Part shown: positions 16,395 to 24,609 of the stretch, piece after piece
How positions within the stretch are numbered: the first letter of the stretch is position 1
How the letters are laid out: every line of letters begins with the position of its first letter
Assembly: GCA_016125215.1 (NCBI GenBank)
Contig: WGMF01000015.1
Location: 1 to 64,000, forward strand
Direction: 5' to 3'
DNA: 64,000 nucleotides
Origin: Phycisphaera sp.
GTDB lineage: Bacteria; Planctomycetota; Phycisphaerae; Phycisphaerales; Phycisphaeraceae
Program-made: the position numbers and the translations under genes
Notes under the pieces: model-generated
Told to the model about the DNA's origin: nothing
The model's database searches: none
Seen by the model: only the letters and a program-made list of their open reading frames with translations

Positions 16395-17378
16395 TCACGG
16401 CAGCACCACGTCTCGCAGTTCAACTTTCAGCGCATCCTGCTTGACTTCATCGATGAGGGTGAGCTTGACCTTGCCGACCTCCTGGCCGGGGTCGAGCGTG
16501 ATGTAGCCCGGGATCTTGAAGGGCGACTTGGGGCGCGACGAGTAGCTGCTGAGGTAGTAGTAAGACGAGGACGAGTTGTTGTTGATGTCCGAGTCGATGG
16601 GCTTGCCGTTCTGGTCGTAGAGGGCCACCCCGGTCACCACCGGCAGGGCGAAGCGCAGGGTTGACGGGTCGTTGTAAGAAATCAGCAACTCGACGCGGCA
16701 GCGCTGCGGCTGGGGCGGGTCGGTGCTGTTGCGTGAGCCGGTGCGTTCTTTGACGACGTTGAGATACGCGCCGGCGTTCGGGCCGATGGGGATTTCTTTC
16801 TGCGTGATCGAGGAATCGAGTTCGATCACCCGGCTGCCCGTGGCCAGGAGTACGGGCACCCGGCCGCGCACGAGGTCGAGTTTTCTCGGCAACGTGCCCA
16901 TGCGCTGGATGTTCATGTAGACCTGGGCCGGCGAGCTGTAGCCCGAACGGAGGTAATTCCAACTGATATTGGCGATGGGGTCCCGGGTGGGTTGATTGTC
17001 TTTGATCGACTCGATGACCTTCATGCCCGGACGGTCCGTCGGTTCGTCGTCCTTGCCGGTGGTCTGCAATTCGTCGATCACGACCTCCCTGCCGAAGGCC
17101 AGAAGTTCAACGTCGTCGGGGACGATGAGTGTGCCCGTGAGGCGGACGGAGGAGCTGATGTGTGCGTTGTCCGCCAGGTCGAGATTGCTGGAGGTGACGA
17201 CCTGGGTCCACCGGACGCAGGACCCGTTTTTCTCTGTGGGGGCTGTGGCCTCTGGGGTCGAGGCGTTGGCCGATGCGGTGGGATCCGGTCCGCACGTCTC
17301 ATAGGATTTGCACCCCGCAAGTGAGCAGGCAACACAAAAGACCGCAGCGGTGACCGGTAGGCGGGCACGTCGGTACAT
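16395..17378 (-). CDS. Predicted lipoprotein, function unknown
   Basis: A 327-residue protein. The ATG at 17378 gives a signal peptide and lipobox SLAGC (about residue 23). It is followed by a proline/alanine/threonine-rich spacer and a beta-rich body with a serine- and tyrosine-rich patch (NNNSSSSYYYLSS). I do not recognise the family. The 202 bp between this start and the hicA remnant hold nothing I can identify. Confidence 0.7.
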   Translation of the reverse strand: MYRRARLPVTAAVFCVACSLAGCKSYETCGPDPTASANASTPEATAPTEKNGSCVRWTQVVTSSNLDLADNAHISSSVRLTGTLIVPDDVELLAFGREVVIDELQTTGKDDEPTDRPGMKVIESIKDNQPTRDPIANISWNYLRSGYSSPAQVYMNIQRMGTLPRKLDLVRGRVPVLLATGSRVIELDSSITQKEIPIGPNAGAYLNVVKERTGSRNSTDPPQPQRCRVELLISYNDPSTLRFALPVVTGVALYDQNGKPIDSDINNNSSSSYYYLSSYSSRPKSPFKIPGYITLDPGQEVGKVKLTLIDEVKQDALKVELRDVVLP

Positions 17379-17580
17379 GGGGGTTCCTTTCAGTGTCCAT
17401 TTGTGATACGAGAGCACAATTCTAATAGACGCATACAAACGGATTCGGTTCCGACACTGTTGGCGATGAGTGATTTTGTTGGATCGCAGCAGAACATGCC
17501 TAGAGAGAAATTATCACCGAACCCGAACAACGGAGGATCGTGCTCTCCGGCTCAGTGCGAAACGCGACGCAATGGCACGT

Positions 17581-17823
17581 TCAAAGTCCGAGTATTTCCA
17601 GCACTTCCGTCCTGCTTAAGCCGTGATGAGCAGCAACGTCCTTGATGATGAAATTGAGCGTGCCCGACTTGATGGGGCTGTGGTTGGGCACAACGGCGTG
17701 GTGCTCGCCGTATCTTTGAGTGACGAGATGGATGTGGCTTCCTTTTTAGCGTGTGACGCGATGGCCCATGTGAACAAGGCCTTTGATGAGCGTTTCGGCA
17801 TCGATGTTGCGTGGTAGTTTCAC
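17581..17823 (-). pseudogene. hicA-like toxin gene interrupted by an in-frame TAA
   Basis: Reading from GTG at 17823, the frame translates as a HicA mRNA interferase: KLPRNIDAETLIKGLVHMG, then after the break KGSHIHLVTQ with the catalytic His of the GSH motif, and SGTLNFIIKD near the end. Codon 26 is TAA (17746-17748), where HicA proteins often carry a Gln or other polar residue before KGSH. Everything else to the TGA at 17581 stays in frame, so one point change accounts for it. The GTG overlaps the hicB stop by four bases (GTGA). A sequencing error is the alternative. Confidence 0.75.
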
Positions 17824-18062
17824 CCCGCGATGACCTCGTCGTGCACCACATGCAAACTTATCCTCTGAGGTCTTGGTTCGCCCGGCTCGAACCGGCACGC
17901 CACCGCGTCTTTGACCATCTCACGGAGTTCTTCGAGCGTTTGGCCCTGCGTGTAGATGCCCCATCGACTACACGCGGCGGTAAAGCCCCCAGCCTCCTTG
18001 TCTTCTTCAACGAGAAAAACAATCTCATCACCCGACAGATTGTGGGCTTTGCTGACAATCAC
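17820..18062 (-). CDS. HicB-like antitoxin
   Basis: An 80-residue HicB-like protein with a partial RNase H fold: VFLVEEDKEAGGFTAACSRWGIYTQGQTLEEL matches the family's core. It lacks the C-terminal DNA-binding domain of larger HicB proteins, so autoregulation may depend on other factors. The GTG start at 18062 overlaps the clpP stop by four bases, and its own stop overlaps the hicA start by four. The order is antitoxin first. With the toxin broken, this antitoxin may be orphaned. Confidence 0.85.
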   Translation of the reverse strand: MIVSKAHNLSGDEIVFLVEEDKEAGGFTAACSRWGIYTQGQTLEELREMVKDAVACRFEPGEPRPQRISLHVVHDEVIAG

Positions 18063-18745
18063 TCTTCCTTCTGTTCGGGCCTCTTCTCGATCACCTCGTC
18101 CACCAGGCCGTACTCCTTGGCTTCCTGCGCGGAGAAGTAGCGGTCGCGTTCGGAGTCGGCTTCGATCTGGTCGACGCTCTTGCCGGTGTGTTTGGCGAGC
18201 AGCTCGTTGATGAGTCGTTTGGACTTGAGGATTTCCTCAGCCTGAATCTGCACGTCGGAGGTTTGGCCATAGACCCCGCCGTAGGGCTGGTGGATCATGA
18301 CCTTGGCGTGGGGGAGGATGAAGCGTTTGCCCTTGGCGCCGGCGGCGAGGGTGATCGCTCCGCCCGACATCGCGCGACCGATGCAGTACGTCGCCACTTC
18401 GCAGTTGAGGAACTGGATCGTGTCGTAGATGGCAAGCGTGTCGTCGACGCTGCCGCCGGGCGAGTTGATGTAGAGGTTGATGTCGACGCCGGTTTTCTGG
18501 TTCTGCAGGTGGAGCAGCCGCATGATGACCCCGGTCGCCGAGGCGTGGTTGATCTCGCCTACGAGGAAGATGACGCGGTTTTCGAGCAGCAGCTCGTCGA
18601 TGGTCATCTCACGGTAGCGCTGGTAAGGCGCGGATGGCGCGAGGCGGTTGGGGTCGAGGCTAGGCCAGCCGGGCATCGGTCGGGAAGTGTTGGACACGTT
18701 CGCGGGCTGGTCAAAAAGACGCAGGGGGTCGAAGGGCTGGTTCAT
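18059..18745 (-). CDS. clpP: ATP-dependent Clp protease proteolytic subunit
   Basis: Serine protease barrel subunit that degrades proteins unfolded by ClpX, ClpA or ClpC. From the ATG at 18745 it has 228 residues, with a roughly 40-residue N-terminal extension compared with typical ClpP. The triad is readable: Ser127 in GRAMSGGA (usually GQAASMGA), His152 in VMIHQPYGG and Asp201 in SERDRYFS. Planctomycetes often have several clpP genes; this one, without an adjacent clpX or tig, may be a secondary paralogue. It is translationally coupled to hicB, an unusual neighbour given that Clp proteases commonly degrade antitoxins. Confidence 0.93.
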   Translation of the reverse strand: MNQPFDPLRLFDQPANVSNTSRPMPGWPSLDPNRLAPSAPYQRYREMTIDELLLENRVIFLVGEINHASATGVIMRLLHLQNQKTGVDINLYINSPGGSVDDTLAIYDTIQFLNCEVATYCIGRAMSGGAITLAAGAKGKRFILPHAKVMIHQPYGGVYGQTSDVQIQAEEILKSKRLINELLAKHTGKSVDQIEADSERDRYFSAQEAKEYGLVDEVIEKRPEQKEE

Positions 18746-18948
18746 CTTGGATGGTCTCAATGGGTTGGCGGGTGAGTCGCGTGGACGGTTCGTGGAATAT
18801 CATCGGCAAACGACGGTGATTCGCATTGCATGATAGTCGCAGCGGATTCGCTGGACAAAGCCCCCACGCAAAGGCGAGTCGGGTATGCTGATGCGTCCCG
18901 TATCTGGCAATCCATCTTGGCCGACTCAACCCCGGAGATTTTCTAGCC

Positions 18949-19593
18949 ATGCCCTTTGCCCTCAAACCCAGACAGACCGTTCTGTTCATCGGCGATTCGA
19001 TCACCGATTGCGGACGCCGCGGCCCCAACGCCCCGCTCGGGAACGGTTACGTCCTGCAGGTCCGCGACCTCATCGCCGCCAAATACCCCTCGCTCAAACT
19101 CAACATCATCAACCGGGGCATCAGTGGCCACACCGTCCGCGACCTCTTCCACCGCTGGACCGACGACTGCATCGCACACCAGCCCGACTGGCTCTCGATC
19201 AAGATCGGCATCAACGACATCCACCGCTGGCTGCGCGGCGTAGCCGACCAGTCCGTCACCGCTGAAGAGTTCGCGGACCTCTACGACAAAATCCTTGCGC
19301 GTGTGAAGAAAGAGACCAAGGCCCAGGTCGTGCTCGTCGAGCCGTTCTACATGTCCAACGACGCCGGGAGCGATTCGTTCAGAAGCCTCGTGATGAAGCA
19401 CCTGCCGAGCTACCTCAAGACCGTGCACGCGATGAGCAAAAAATACAAGACCCGGCTCGTCCGCACGCACAAGGCCTACCAGACCCTCATCAAACACGTC
19501 GACCCAGAACAGATCTGCGGCGAACCCGTCCACCCCAACACCAGCGGCCACACCGTCATCGCGTACGAATGGCTGAAAACCATGGGCTGGTAA
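18949..19593 (+). CDS. SGNH/GDSL-type esterase
   Basis: A 214-residue SGNH hydrolase. Block I is FIGDSITDCGRR with Ser17, the glycine block follows, block III is IKIGINDIHRW, and block V is GEPVHPNTSGH. In block V the usual DxxH is ExxH, so Glu would take the aspartate role or the triad is a dyad. No signal peptide is seen. It is followed 27 bp later by a secreted sialate O-acetylesterase-like gene, which suggests a pair removing acetyl groups from glycans. Confidence 0.88.
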   Translation: MPFALKPRQTVLFIGDSITDCGRRGPNAPLGNGYVLQVRDLIAAKYPSLKLNIINRGISGHTVRDLFHRWTDDCIAHQPDWLSIKIGINDIHRWLRGVADQSVTAEEFADLYDKILARVKKETKAQVVLVEPFYMSNDAGSDSFRSLVMKHLPSYLKTVHAMSKKYKTRLVRTHKAYQTLIKHVDPEQICGEPVHPNTSGHTVIAYEWLKTMGW

Positions 19594-19620
19594 GCCCGCT
19601 GTCCAACGGAGACAAACACC

Positions 19621-21513
19621 ATGCAATCCCACAAAACCTTTCGTTCCCTGATCGTCCTGATGGCACTGATCTGCACGTCGGCGTTCGTATCGTCTACATC
19701 CGCCGATCCGCTGCCGCGCGAAGACGTCATCGATGTCCCCGCGGTCGGCCAGGGGCTTTGCGTGAGCAACCTCTTCCAGACCAACATGGTCATCCAGCGC
19801 GACAAACCCATCCACGTCTGGGGTTGGGCCGACGCGGGCGAGAAAGTGACCGTGAAGTTTGCCGGAAAGCAAGGCGAAGCGACCGCCGGCGACGATCGCG
19901 CTTGGAAGGTCACGCTCGAAGCCGTGCCCGTGAGCACCACGCCGCAGTCGATGACCATCACGGGCAAAGACAAGACGATCACGCTCGACAACATCCTCGT
20001 GGGCGATGTCTGGGTTCTCGGCGGGCAGAGCAACATGGAGTTCGAGATTGCCAAGGTCAACCACGGCGATGTCGAGGTGATCTCCGCAAACATGCCGACG
20101 ATCCGCATCCTGACCGTGCCCTACGGCGAGGGGCCCGAGATGAAGAAGGGTTTTGCCCGGCTCAACGAGTGGAGCGGCTGGTTCGGTCGGCACTTCCGCA
20201 AGGGGGATTGGGATGTCTGCACGCCCGACACCGTGCGTGACCTCTCGGCGATCGGGTACATCTTCGTCAGGCGTTTGAACCTGGCCACCGGTGTGCCCAT
20301 CGGCGTGATCGATGCGTCGCGCGGCGGGACCACCGTCGAGACCTGGACGCCCATGCCCGTGCTCCGTGCTTCAAAGAGCGAACACATCAAGTCCATGCTC
20401 AAAGAATGGGACGATAAAGTCGCCCAGTGGGACCCGAAGAAAGACCTTGAGAACCGCGTCGAGCAATACCGTCAGCGCGTCGAAAAACTCAAGGCCGACG
20501 ACAAACCCATCCCCGACAACATGACCGAGCCGACCGACCTCAACCCCGGCCCGATCGCCGACCACAACTACCCCAGTACGTGTTACGCGGGGATGATCGG
20601 CCCGATCGTGGGCCTCTCCGTCAAGGGCGCGATCTTCCACCAGGGGTATAACAACGCGCTGCAAGGCTACGAGGGCGCCCTGATGTACCGCGATCTCTTC
20701 CCCGAGATGGTCAAGGCGTGGCGCGACACGTTCAACGACCCGGATATGCCCTTTGGCATCCTCTCGCTGTGTACCGACGGCACGCCGCAGACGCGCGACG
20801 ACTACGTCGAAAAAATGCTCGACACGGGTACCTATATCCGTGAGGCCCAGTACAAGACCTTCCTCGATCTTTACAACGCCGGCGACAAGAACATCGGCTT
20901 TGCCAGCACGTACGACCTGCGTCGCAACTGGTATCACCCGCAGTTGAAAATCCCCGCCGGCGAAAGGATCGCCTGTTGGGCGCTGGCGACGCAATACGGC
21001 TTCAACCGCATCGCGTGGAAGCCGCCGGCTGTGGTGGACATGCAGGCCAAGGACGGCTCGATCACACTGAAATACGAGTCAGACGTGGCCGATGCCGAGG
21101 GGGGCGCGATCGTGGGCTTTGCCATCGCCGGTGAAGACCGGAAGTTTCAACCGGCGGATGCGAATTATCTTCAGACCGGCAAGGACGGCCGCGGCCGACC
21201 GCAGTATGACAGGAAGACGCTCATCCTGACCAGCCCGCTCGTGCCCAACCCCGTGGCCTACCGCTACGCCTGGGGCCGAAGCCCGCTGGCCAACGCACAG
21301 TCCTCACTCATCCCCCTCGGCACGCAGCGCAGCGACGATTGGCCCATGGACGACGTGCCGTTGGGCGTGCTCGGCGAGAACCCCGACCCCAACAACGCAC
21401 GTGCCAACTACGGCACGATCCGCAGGGTGCTGCGAGAGGAAGACGCCCGACGCAGGCTCTTCGAGGCCCACGCGTACATCCAGGCCCACGAGCCCGACGC
21501 ACAGGCCCAGTAG
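19621..21513 (+). CDS. Secreted sialate O-acetylesterase-like (SASA domain) protein
   Basis: A 630-residue exported esterase. The signal peptide ends near residue 28 (STSADP). The nucleophile motif GGQSNMEFE places Ser137, a typical SASA/DUF303 feature. FHQGYNNA in the middle of the protein is the second conserved block (normally FxQGExN, here Tyr in place of Glu). A beta-sandwich region precedes the motif and another follows. Family members deacetylate sialic acids, xylan or other acetylated polysaccharides. It likely forms an operon with the GDSL esterase upstream. Confidence 0.85.
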   Translation: MQSHKTFRSLIVLMALICTSAFVSSTSADPLPREDVIDVPAVGQGLCVSNLFQTNMVIQRDKPIHVWGWADAGEKVTVKFAGKQGEATAGDDRAWKVTLEAVPVSTTPQSMTITGKDKTITLDNILVGDVWVLGGQSNMEFEIAKVNHGDVEVISANMPTIRILTVPYGEGPEMKKGFARLNEWSGWFGRHFRKGDWDVCTPDTVRDLSAIGYIFVRRLNLATGVPIGVIDASRGGTTVETWTPMPVLRASKSEHIKSMLKEWDDKVAQWDPKKDLENRVEQYRQRVEKLKADDKPIPDNMTEPTDLNPGPIADHNYPSTCYAGMIGPIVGLSVKGAIFHQGYNNALQGYEGALMYRDLFPEMVKAWRDTFNDPDMPFGILSLCTDGTPQTRDDYVEKMLDTGTYIREAQYKTFLDLYNAGDKNIGFASTYDLRRNWYHPQLKIPAGERIACWALATQYGFNRIAWKPPAVVDMQAKDGSITLKYESDVADAEGGAIVGFAIAGEDRKFQPADANYLQTGKDGRGRPQYDRKTLILTSPLVPNPVAYRYAWGRSPLANAQSSLIPLGTQRSDDWPMDDVPLGVLGENPDPNNARANYGTIRRVLREEDARRRLFEAHAYIQAHEPDAQAQ

Positions 21514-21559
21514 CCCCGTACGACACCGGCCGATCGCGCTTGTGTGTTAAACTCGACCC

Positions 21560-22258
21560 ATGCCCGCATCGCTCGATGACACCATGCAACGCGCCTCCGT
21601 CGCTTTGGCAAAGCTGGATTATCTTGCCAGCGAATCGCTGTGCCTCGAAGCGCTGACCGCGGCGCGTGAACAACAGGACTGGGCACGCTACCAGCGTATC
21701 CTGCTTCCCCTCCAGGAAGTCCGCAGGCAGCGACGGATGACGGCGGCCGAGGGCGTGGTCAGACTGGGCACGTCGGGCGCGACACTCTGCGGGTTGGCTG
21801 CGATGCGAGTGGGTTGCCTCCTTGTGACCCGCCCGATGACCCCGGGTGAATCGGCCCAACTCCTTCAATCCTTCAGGGACGACAAGCGCTACGTCGAGGT
21901 GCTCTTTGCGGACAACCCTAGCGATGCTGCGCGATGGTCAATCAGGTCGTTCCAGGGGCTGAGTATCGAGGTGACGATTAACGCCCCGCCGGGTGAGTGG
22001 GTTGACCGCGACATGACCCCGCCGCACATCGGATCACCCGGGAGCGCAGCGGATTTTTTCATCGACGCCACCGAGGCAATCGGTGACGCGGCACTGGCGT
22101 GGGTAGACAGACAGTGCCCGCCGACAGAGCGTGACACGGCCCAGGCGGTCATGCGTGTGGAGCTGCTCGAATCCTGTCTGGATGTCGTCGCAGACCACGA
22201 GCTGCTTCATCAGGCGCTGGCGTCGGCGGTCAAGGGGTTGCGGTTGATGGGCCGATAG
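21560..22258 (+). CDS. Hypothetical protein with helical N-terminus
   Basis: A 232-residue protein I do not recognise. Residues 1-70 look like a short tetratricopeptide-like helical region (DYLASESLCLEALTAAREQQ). A mixed domain with GEWVDRDMTPPHIGSPG follows. No signal peptide or membrane helix is seen. It precedes a membrane-anchored hypothetical by 12 bp and then ubiX, so the genes are probably cotranscribed. Confidence 0.65.
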   Translation: MPASLDDTMQRASVALAKLDYLASESLCLEALTAAREQQDWARYQRILLPLQEVRRQRRMTAAEGVVRLGTSGATLCGLAAMRVGCLLVTRPMTPGESAQLLQSFRDDKRYVEVLFADNPSDAARWSIRSFQGLSIEVTINAPPGEWVDRDMTPPHIGSPGSAADFFIDATEAIGDAALAWVDRQCPPTERDTAQAVMRVELLESCLDVVADHELLHQALASAVKGLRLMGR

Positions 22259-22270
22259 CGGGAGGCTCGC

Positions 22271-22993
22271 GTGGCAACAACGAACACACAGACGCCCCCC
22301 CGGCGCGCACCCCGACCGATGCGTTTTATCTTCACGCGCATCGTGCTTGTTCTCGTGGCGATGCTCATCGCGGTCGGCGGCGGGGCGTACCTGCTCTCGC
22401 GCGGGACGCCGGGCTATTGGAAGAAGGCGCAGCGCGCCATTGACAACACGCCAACCGATCAGCTCTCAGCTCGGGGTGAAGCGCTTCAGCAGCGCGTGTT
22501 CAACACCTTTTCGAGGCTCGGGCCGACGGGGTCGGGTGATGGGTTGTCCCAACTGCGCATCGGTGTCGACGAAGCCAACGCCTGGCTTCGGACACAGCTC
22601 CCATACTGGCAGGAGAGCCGGGGCCGATCGATGCCGGCCGGCGTGAGTCAGCCGATGGTTGCGATCCAGGACGGGCGGGTTGTGCTGGCTTTCCGGTTTG
22701 AGCGTGAGAGTTTCGACCAGGTCGTCAGCCTGTTCTTCGACGTGAAGCTTGTGGAGGCGGGCAGGGTGCGGGTCAAGCTCGCGGGTGTGCGTGGCGGGAG
22801 GCTTCCGATCCCGATCCAGACGCTGGCGAAGATGGCCGACCCTTCGGATGCGAAAGGGGGTTTCTTGACCGCGGCCATCGAGGGCACGACCTTCGACGCC
22901 GTGGTGCGGGATTCCCAGCACGAGGTGGCGGTGGTGGGGATCGATGTCGAAAAAGACGCGGTGGTGTTCACGTTGCGACAGGGTGAACATTGA
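22271..22993 (+). CDS. Hypothetical single-pass membrane protein
   Basis: A 240-residue protein starting at GTG 22271 (SD GGAGG at 22261-22265). One membrane helix at about residues 20-42 follows an arginine/proline-rich cytoplasmic tail. The remainder is an extracytoplasmic beta-rich domain with repeated hydrophobic strands. No family recognised. It lies between another hypothetical and ubiX. Confidence 0.65.
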   Translation: MATTNTQTPPRRAPRPMRFIFTRIVLVLVAMLIAVGGGAYLLSRGTPGYWKKAQRAIDNTPTDQLSARGEALQQRVFNTFSRLGPTGSGDGLSQLRIGVDEANAWLRTQLPYWQESRGRSMPAGVSQPMVAIQDGRVVLAFRFERESFDQVVSLFFDVKLVEAGRVRVKLAGVRGGRLPIPIQTLAKMADPSDAKGGFLTAAIEGTTFDAVVRDSQHEVAVVGIDVEKDAVVFTLRQGEH

Positions 22994-23044
22994 AGTTGCG
23001 GTGCCTAGAATCAGGGCGGTTAACAGGCCAAGAGGAGAGTATCC

Positions 23045-23650
23045 ATGCGTCGGATCGTCGTCGGGGTATCGGGTGCCAGTGGCGCAGCCTATGCGCGTCG
23101 CTTTGTGCAACTCTCGCTTGAAACGGGGGTCGAGACGCATCTGGTCGTCAGCCCGCTCGGGCAGCGACTCTTGCACGATGAACTGGGCATCGAAGGCGTC
23201 ACCGCCTCATCGCTCGTGGGCCACGGTGTCGCTACAGACCATCTGGTGATCCACAACTACCGCGACGTTGGCGCGGTCATTGCCTCCGGCTCGTTCCGGC
23301 ACGACGGCATGGTGGTCATCCCCTGTTCGAGCAACACGCTCAGCGCGGTGGCGACGGGGTCGTCGCTGAACCTCATGCACCGCGCCGCGCACGTGACGCT
23401 CAAGGAACGCAGGCGACTCGTGCTCGTCCACCGCGAGACACCTTTGTCGCTTGTCGATATCCGCAACATGGAACAGGCCACCTTGGCCGGGGCGATTGTC
23501 ATGCCCGCGAACCCGGGGTTCTACATGCTGCCCAAGAGCGTCGAGGATATCGTCGACTTCGTCGTGGCCCGCGCGCTCGACCTGATCGGGATCGACCACA
23601 AGCTCAACGTGAGATGGCAAAGCGGAGGGATGGCTATCCCTCCGCTTTAA
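23045..23650 (+). CDS. ubiX: UbiX-family flavin prenyltransferase
   Basis: Transfers a dimethylallyl group to FMN to make prenylated FMN, the cofactor of UbiD-type decarboxylases. It has 201 residues, normal for the family. GVSGASGAAYARRF is the FMN/phosphate loop, IPCSSNTLSAVATGSS is the second conserved block, and RETPLSLVDIRNM with PANPGFYM matches the C-terminal half. Its neighbour is a UbiA-like prenyltransferase, indicating quinone synthesis, probably menaquinone. A UbiD partner is not in the window. Confidence 0.94.
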   Translation: MRRIVVGVSGASGAAYARRFVQLSLETGVETHLVVSPLGQRLLHDELGIEGVTASSLVGHGVATDHLVIHNYRDVGAVIASGSFRHDGMVVIPCSSNTLSAVATGSSLNLMHRAAHVTLKERRRLVLVHRETPLSLVDIRNMEQATLAGAIVMPANPGFYMLPKSVEDIVDFVVARALDLIGIDHKLNVRWQSGGMAIPPL

Positions 23651-23685
23651 CGCGCTGTCAAGTCACCGCCGTTATCATCTGCCCC

Positions 23686-24603
23686 GTGCAAACGCTTTCC
23701 AAACTCACGCTGCTCGCGGGGGACATCAAGCTCTCCCACTCGGTCTTCGCGCTGCCTTTTGCACTGCTGGCGGCTTTTATCGCAGCGGCCGGTGACGGTT
23801 CACCAGCGGGAAAGCCGCCGGGGATACTTCCGGGGGTGCTCATTGTCGTATGCATGGTGCTGGCGCGCACGGTGGCGATGAGCGTGAACCGCTGGGCCGA
23901 CGCACGCCTCGACGCGGACAACCCGCGCACCAGGGGCCGGGCCATCCCGAGCGGGCGGTTGTCACGGTCGTACGTTTTAACCGTTGCGCTGGTGTGTGCG
24001 GGGCTGTTCATCGTGGCCGCGTCGGGGTTCTGGATACTCGACGACAACCCCTGGCCCGTGCTGCTCTCGCCCCTCGTGCTCGTGTGGTTGTGCCTCTACA
24101 GTTTCACCAAGCGGTTCACCTGGCTCTGCCACTTGTTTTTGGGTACCGCGCTGGCCATCAGCCCGCTCGCGGCGGGGTTGGCGATTCGCCCCGAATCGCT
24201 TGCGCGTCCCGACCTCTACCTGCTCTTCGTGATGGTCGCCTCGTGGGTCGCGGGGTTTGACATCATCTACGCCCTGCAGGATGTCGAGATCGACCGCGCC
24301 TCGGGGCTGTGGTCGATGCCGTCGCGTTTGGGGGTCGAGCCCGCGCTGTGGGTCGGCCGACTCTTGCATTTGATTAGCCTGGCTGCGCTCGTCACGCTCG
24401 TGCAGGTCAGCCCGACGCTGGGTTATTTATTCGCCGTCGGCGTCGGCCTCGTGGCGTGCCTGCTTGTCCTTGAGCACGCGCTGGTCTGGGGGTCGCGCAC
24501 GTACCACATCCCGATGGCGTTCTTCACCGTCAACGGCCTCATCAGCCTCTTGCTGGGCGGTCTGGGCATCGCGGATGTGGTGATGCACGTGTCACGGGGG
24601 TGA
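23686..24603 (+). CDS. UbiA-like aromatic prenyltransferase
   Basis: A 305-residue polytopic membrane protein that attaches a polyprenyl chain to an aromatic acid. The first Asp-rich motif is NRWADARLDADNPRTRGRAI and the second is ALQDVEIDRASGLWSMP. About eight membrane helices are visible. The GTG at 23686 is preferred because earlier codons overlap the end of ubiX. Pairing with ubiX fits either 4-hydroxybenzoate prenylation or the 1,4-dihydroxy-6-naphthoate step (MqnP) of the futalosine menaquinone route; the sequence alone does not decide. Confidence 0.9.
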   Translation: MQTLSKLTLLAGDIKLSHSVFALPFALLAAFIAAAGDGSPAGKPPGILPGVLIVVCMVLARTVAMSVNRWADARLDADNPRTRGRAIPSGRLSRSYVLTVALVCAGLFIVAASGFWILDDNPWPVLLSPLVLVWLCLYSFTKRFTWLCHLFLGTALAISPLAAGLAIRPESLARPDLYLLFVMVASWVAGFDIIYALQDVEIDRASGLWSMPSRLGVEPALWVGRLLHLISLAALVTLVQVSPTLGYLFAVGVGLVACLLVLEHALVWGSRTYHIPMAFFTVNGLISLLLGGLGIADVVMHVSRG

Positions 24604-24609
24604 TGCGTA

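Noticed and set aside
17616-17801. Alternative 61-codon frame within the hicA region
   Set aside because: Serine/alanine-rich shadow; the HicA-like translation with GSH block is in a different frame and broken only by the TAA at 17746.
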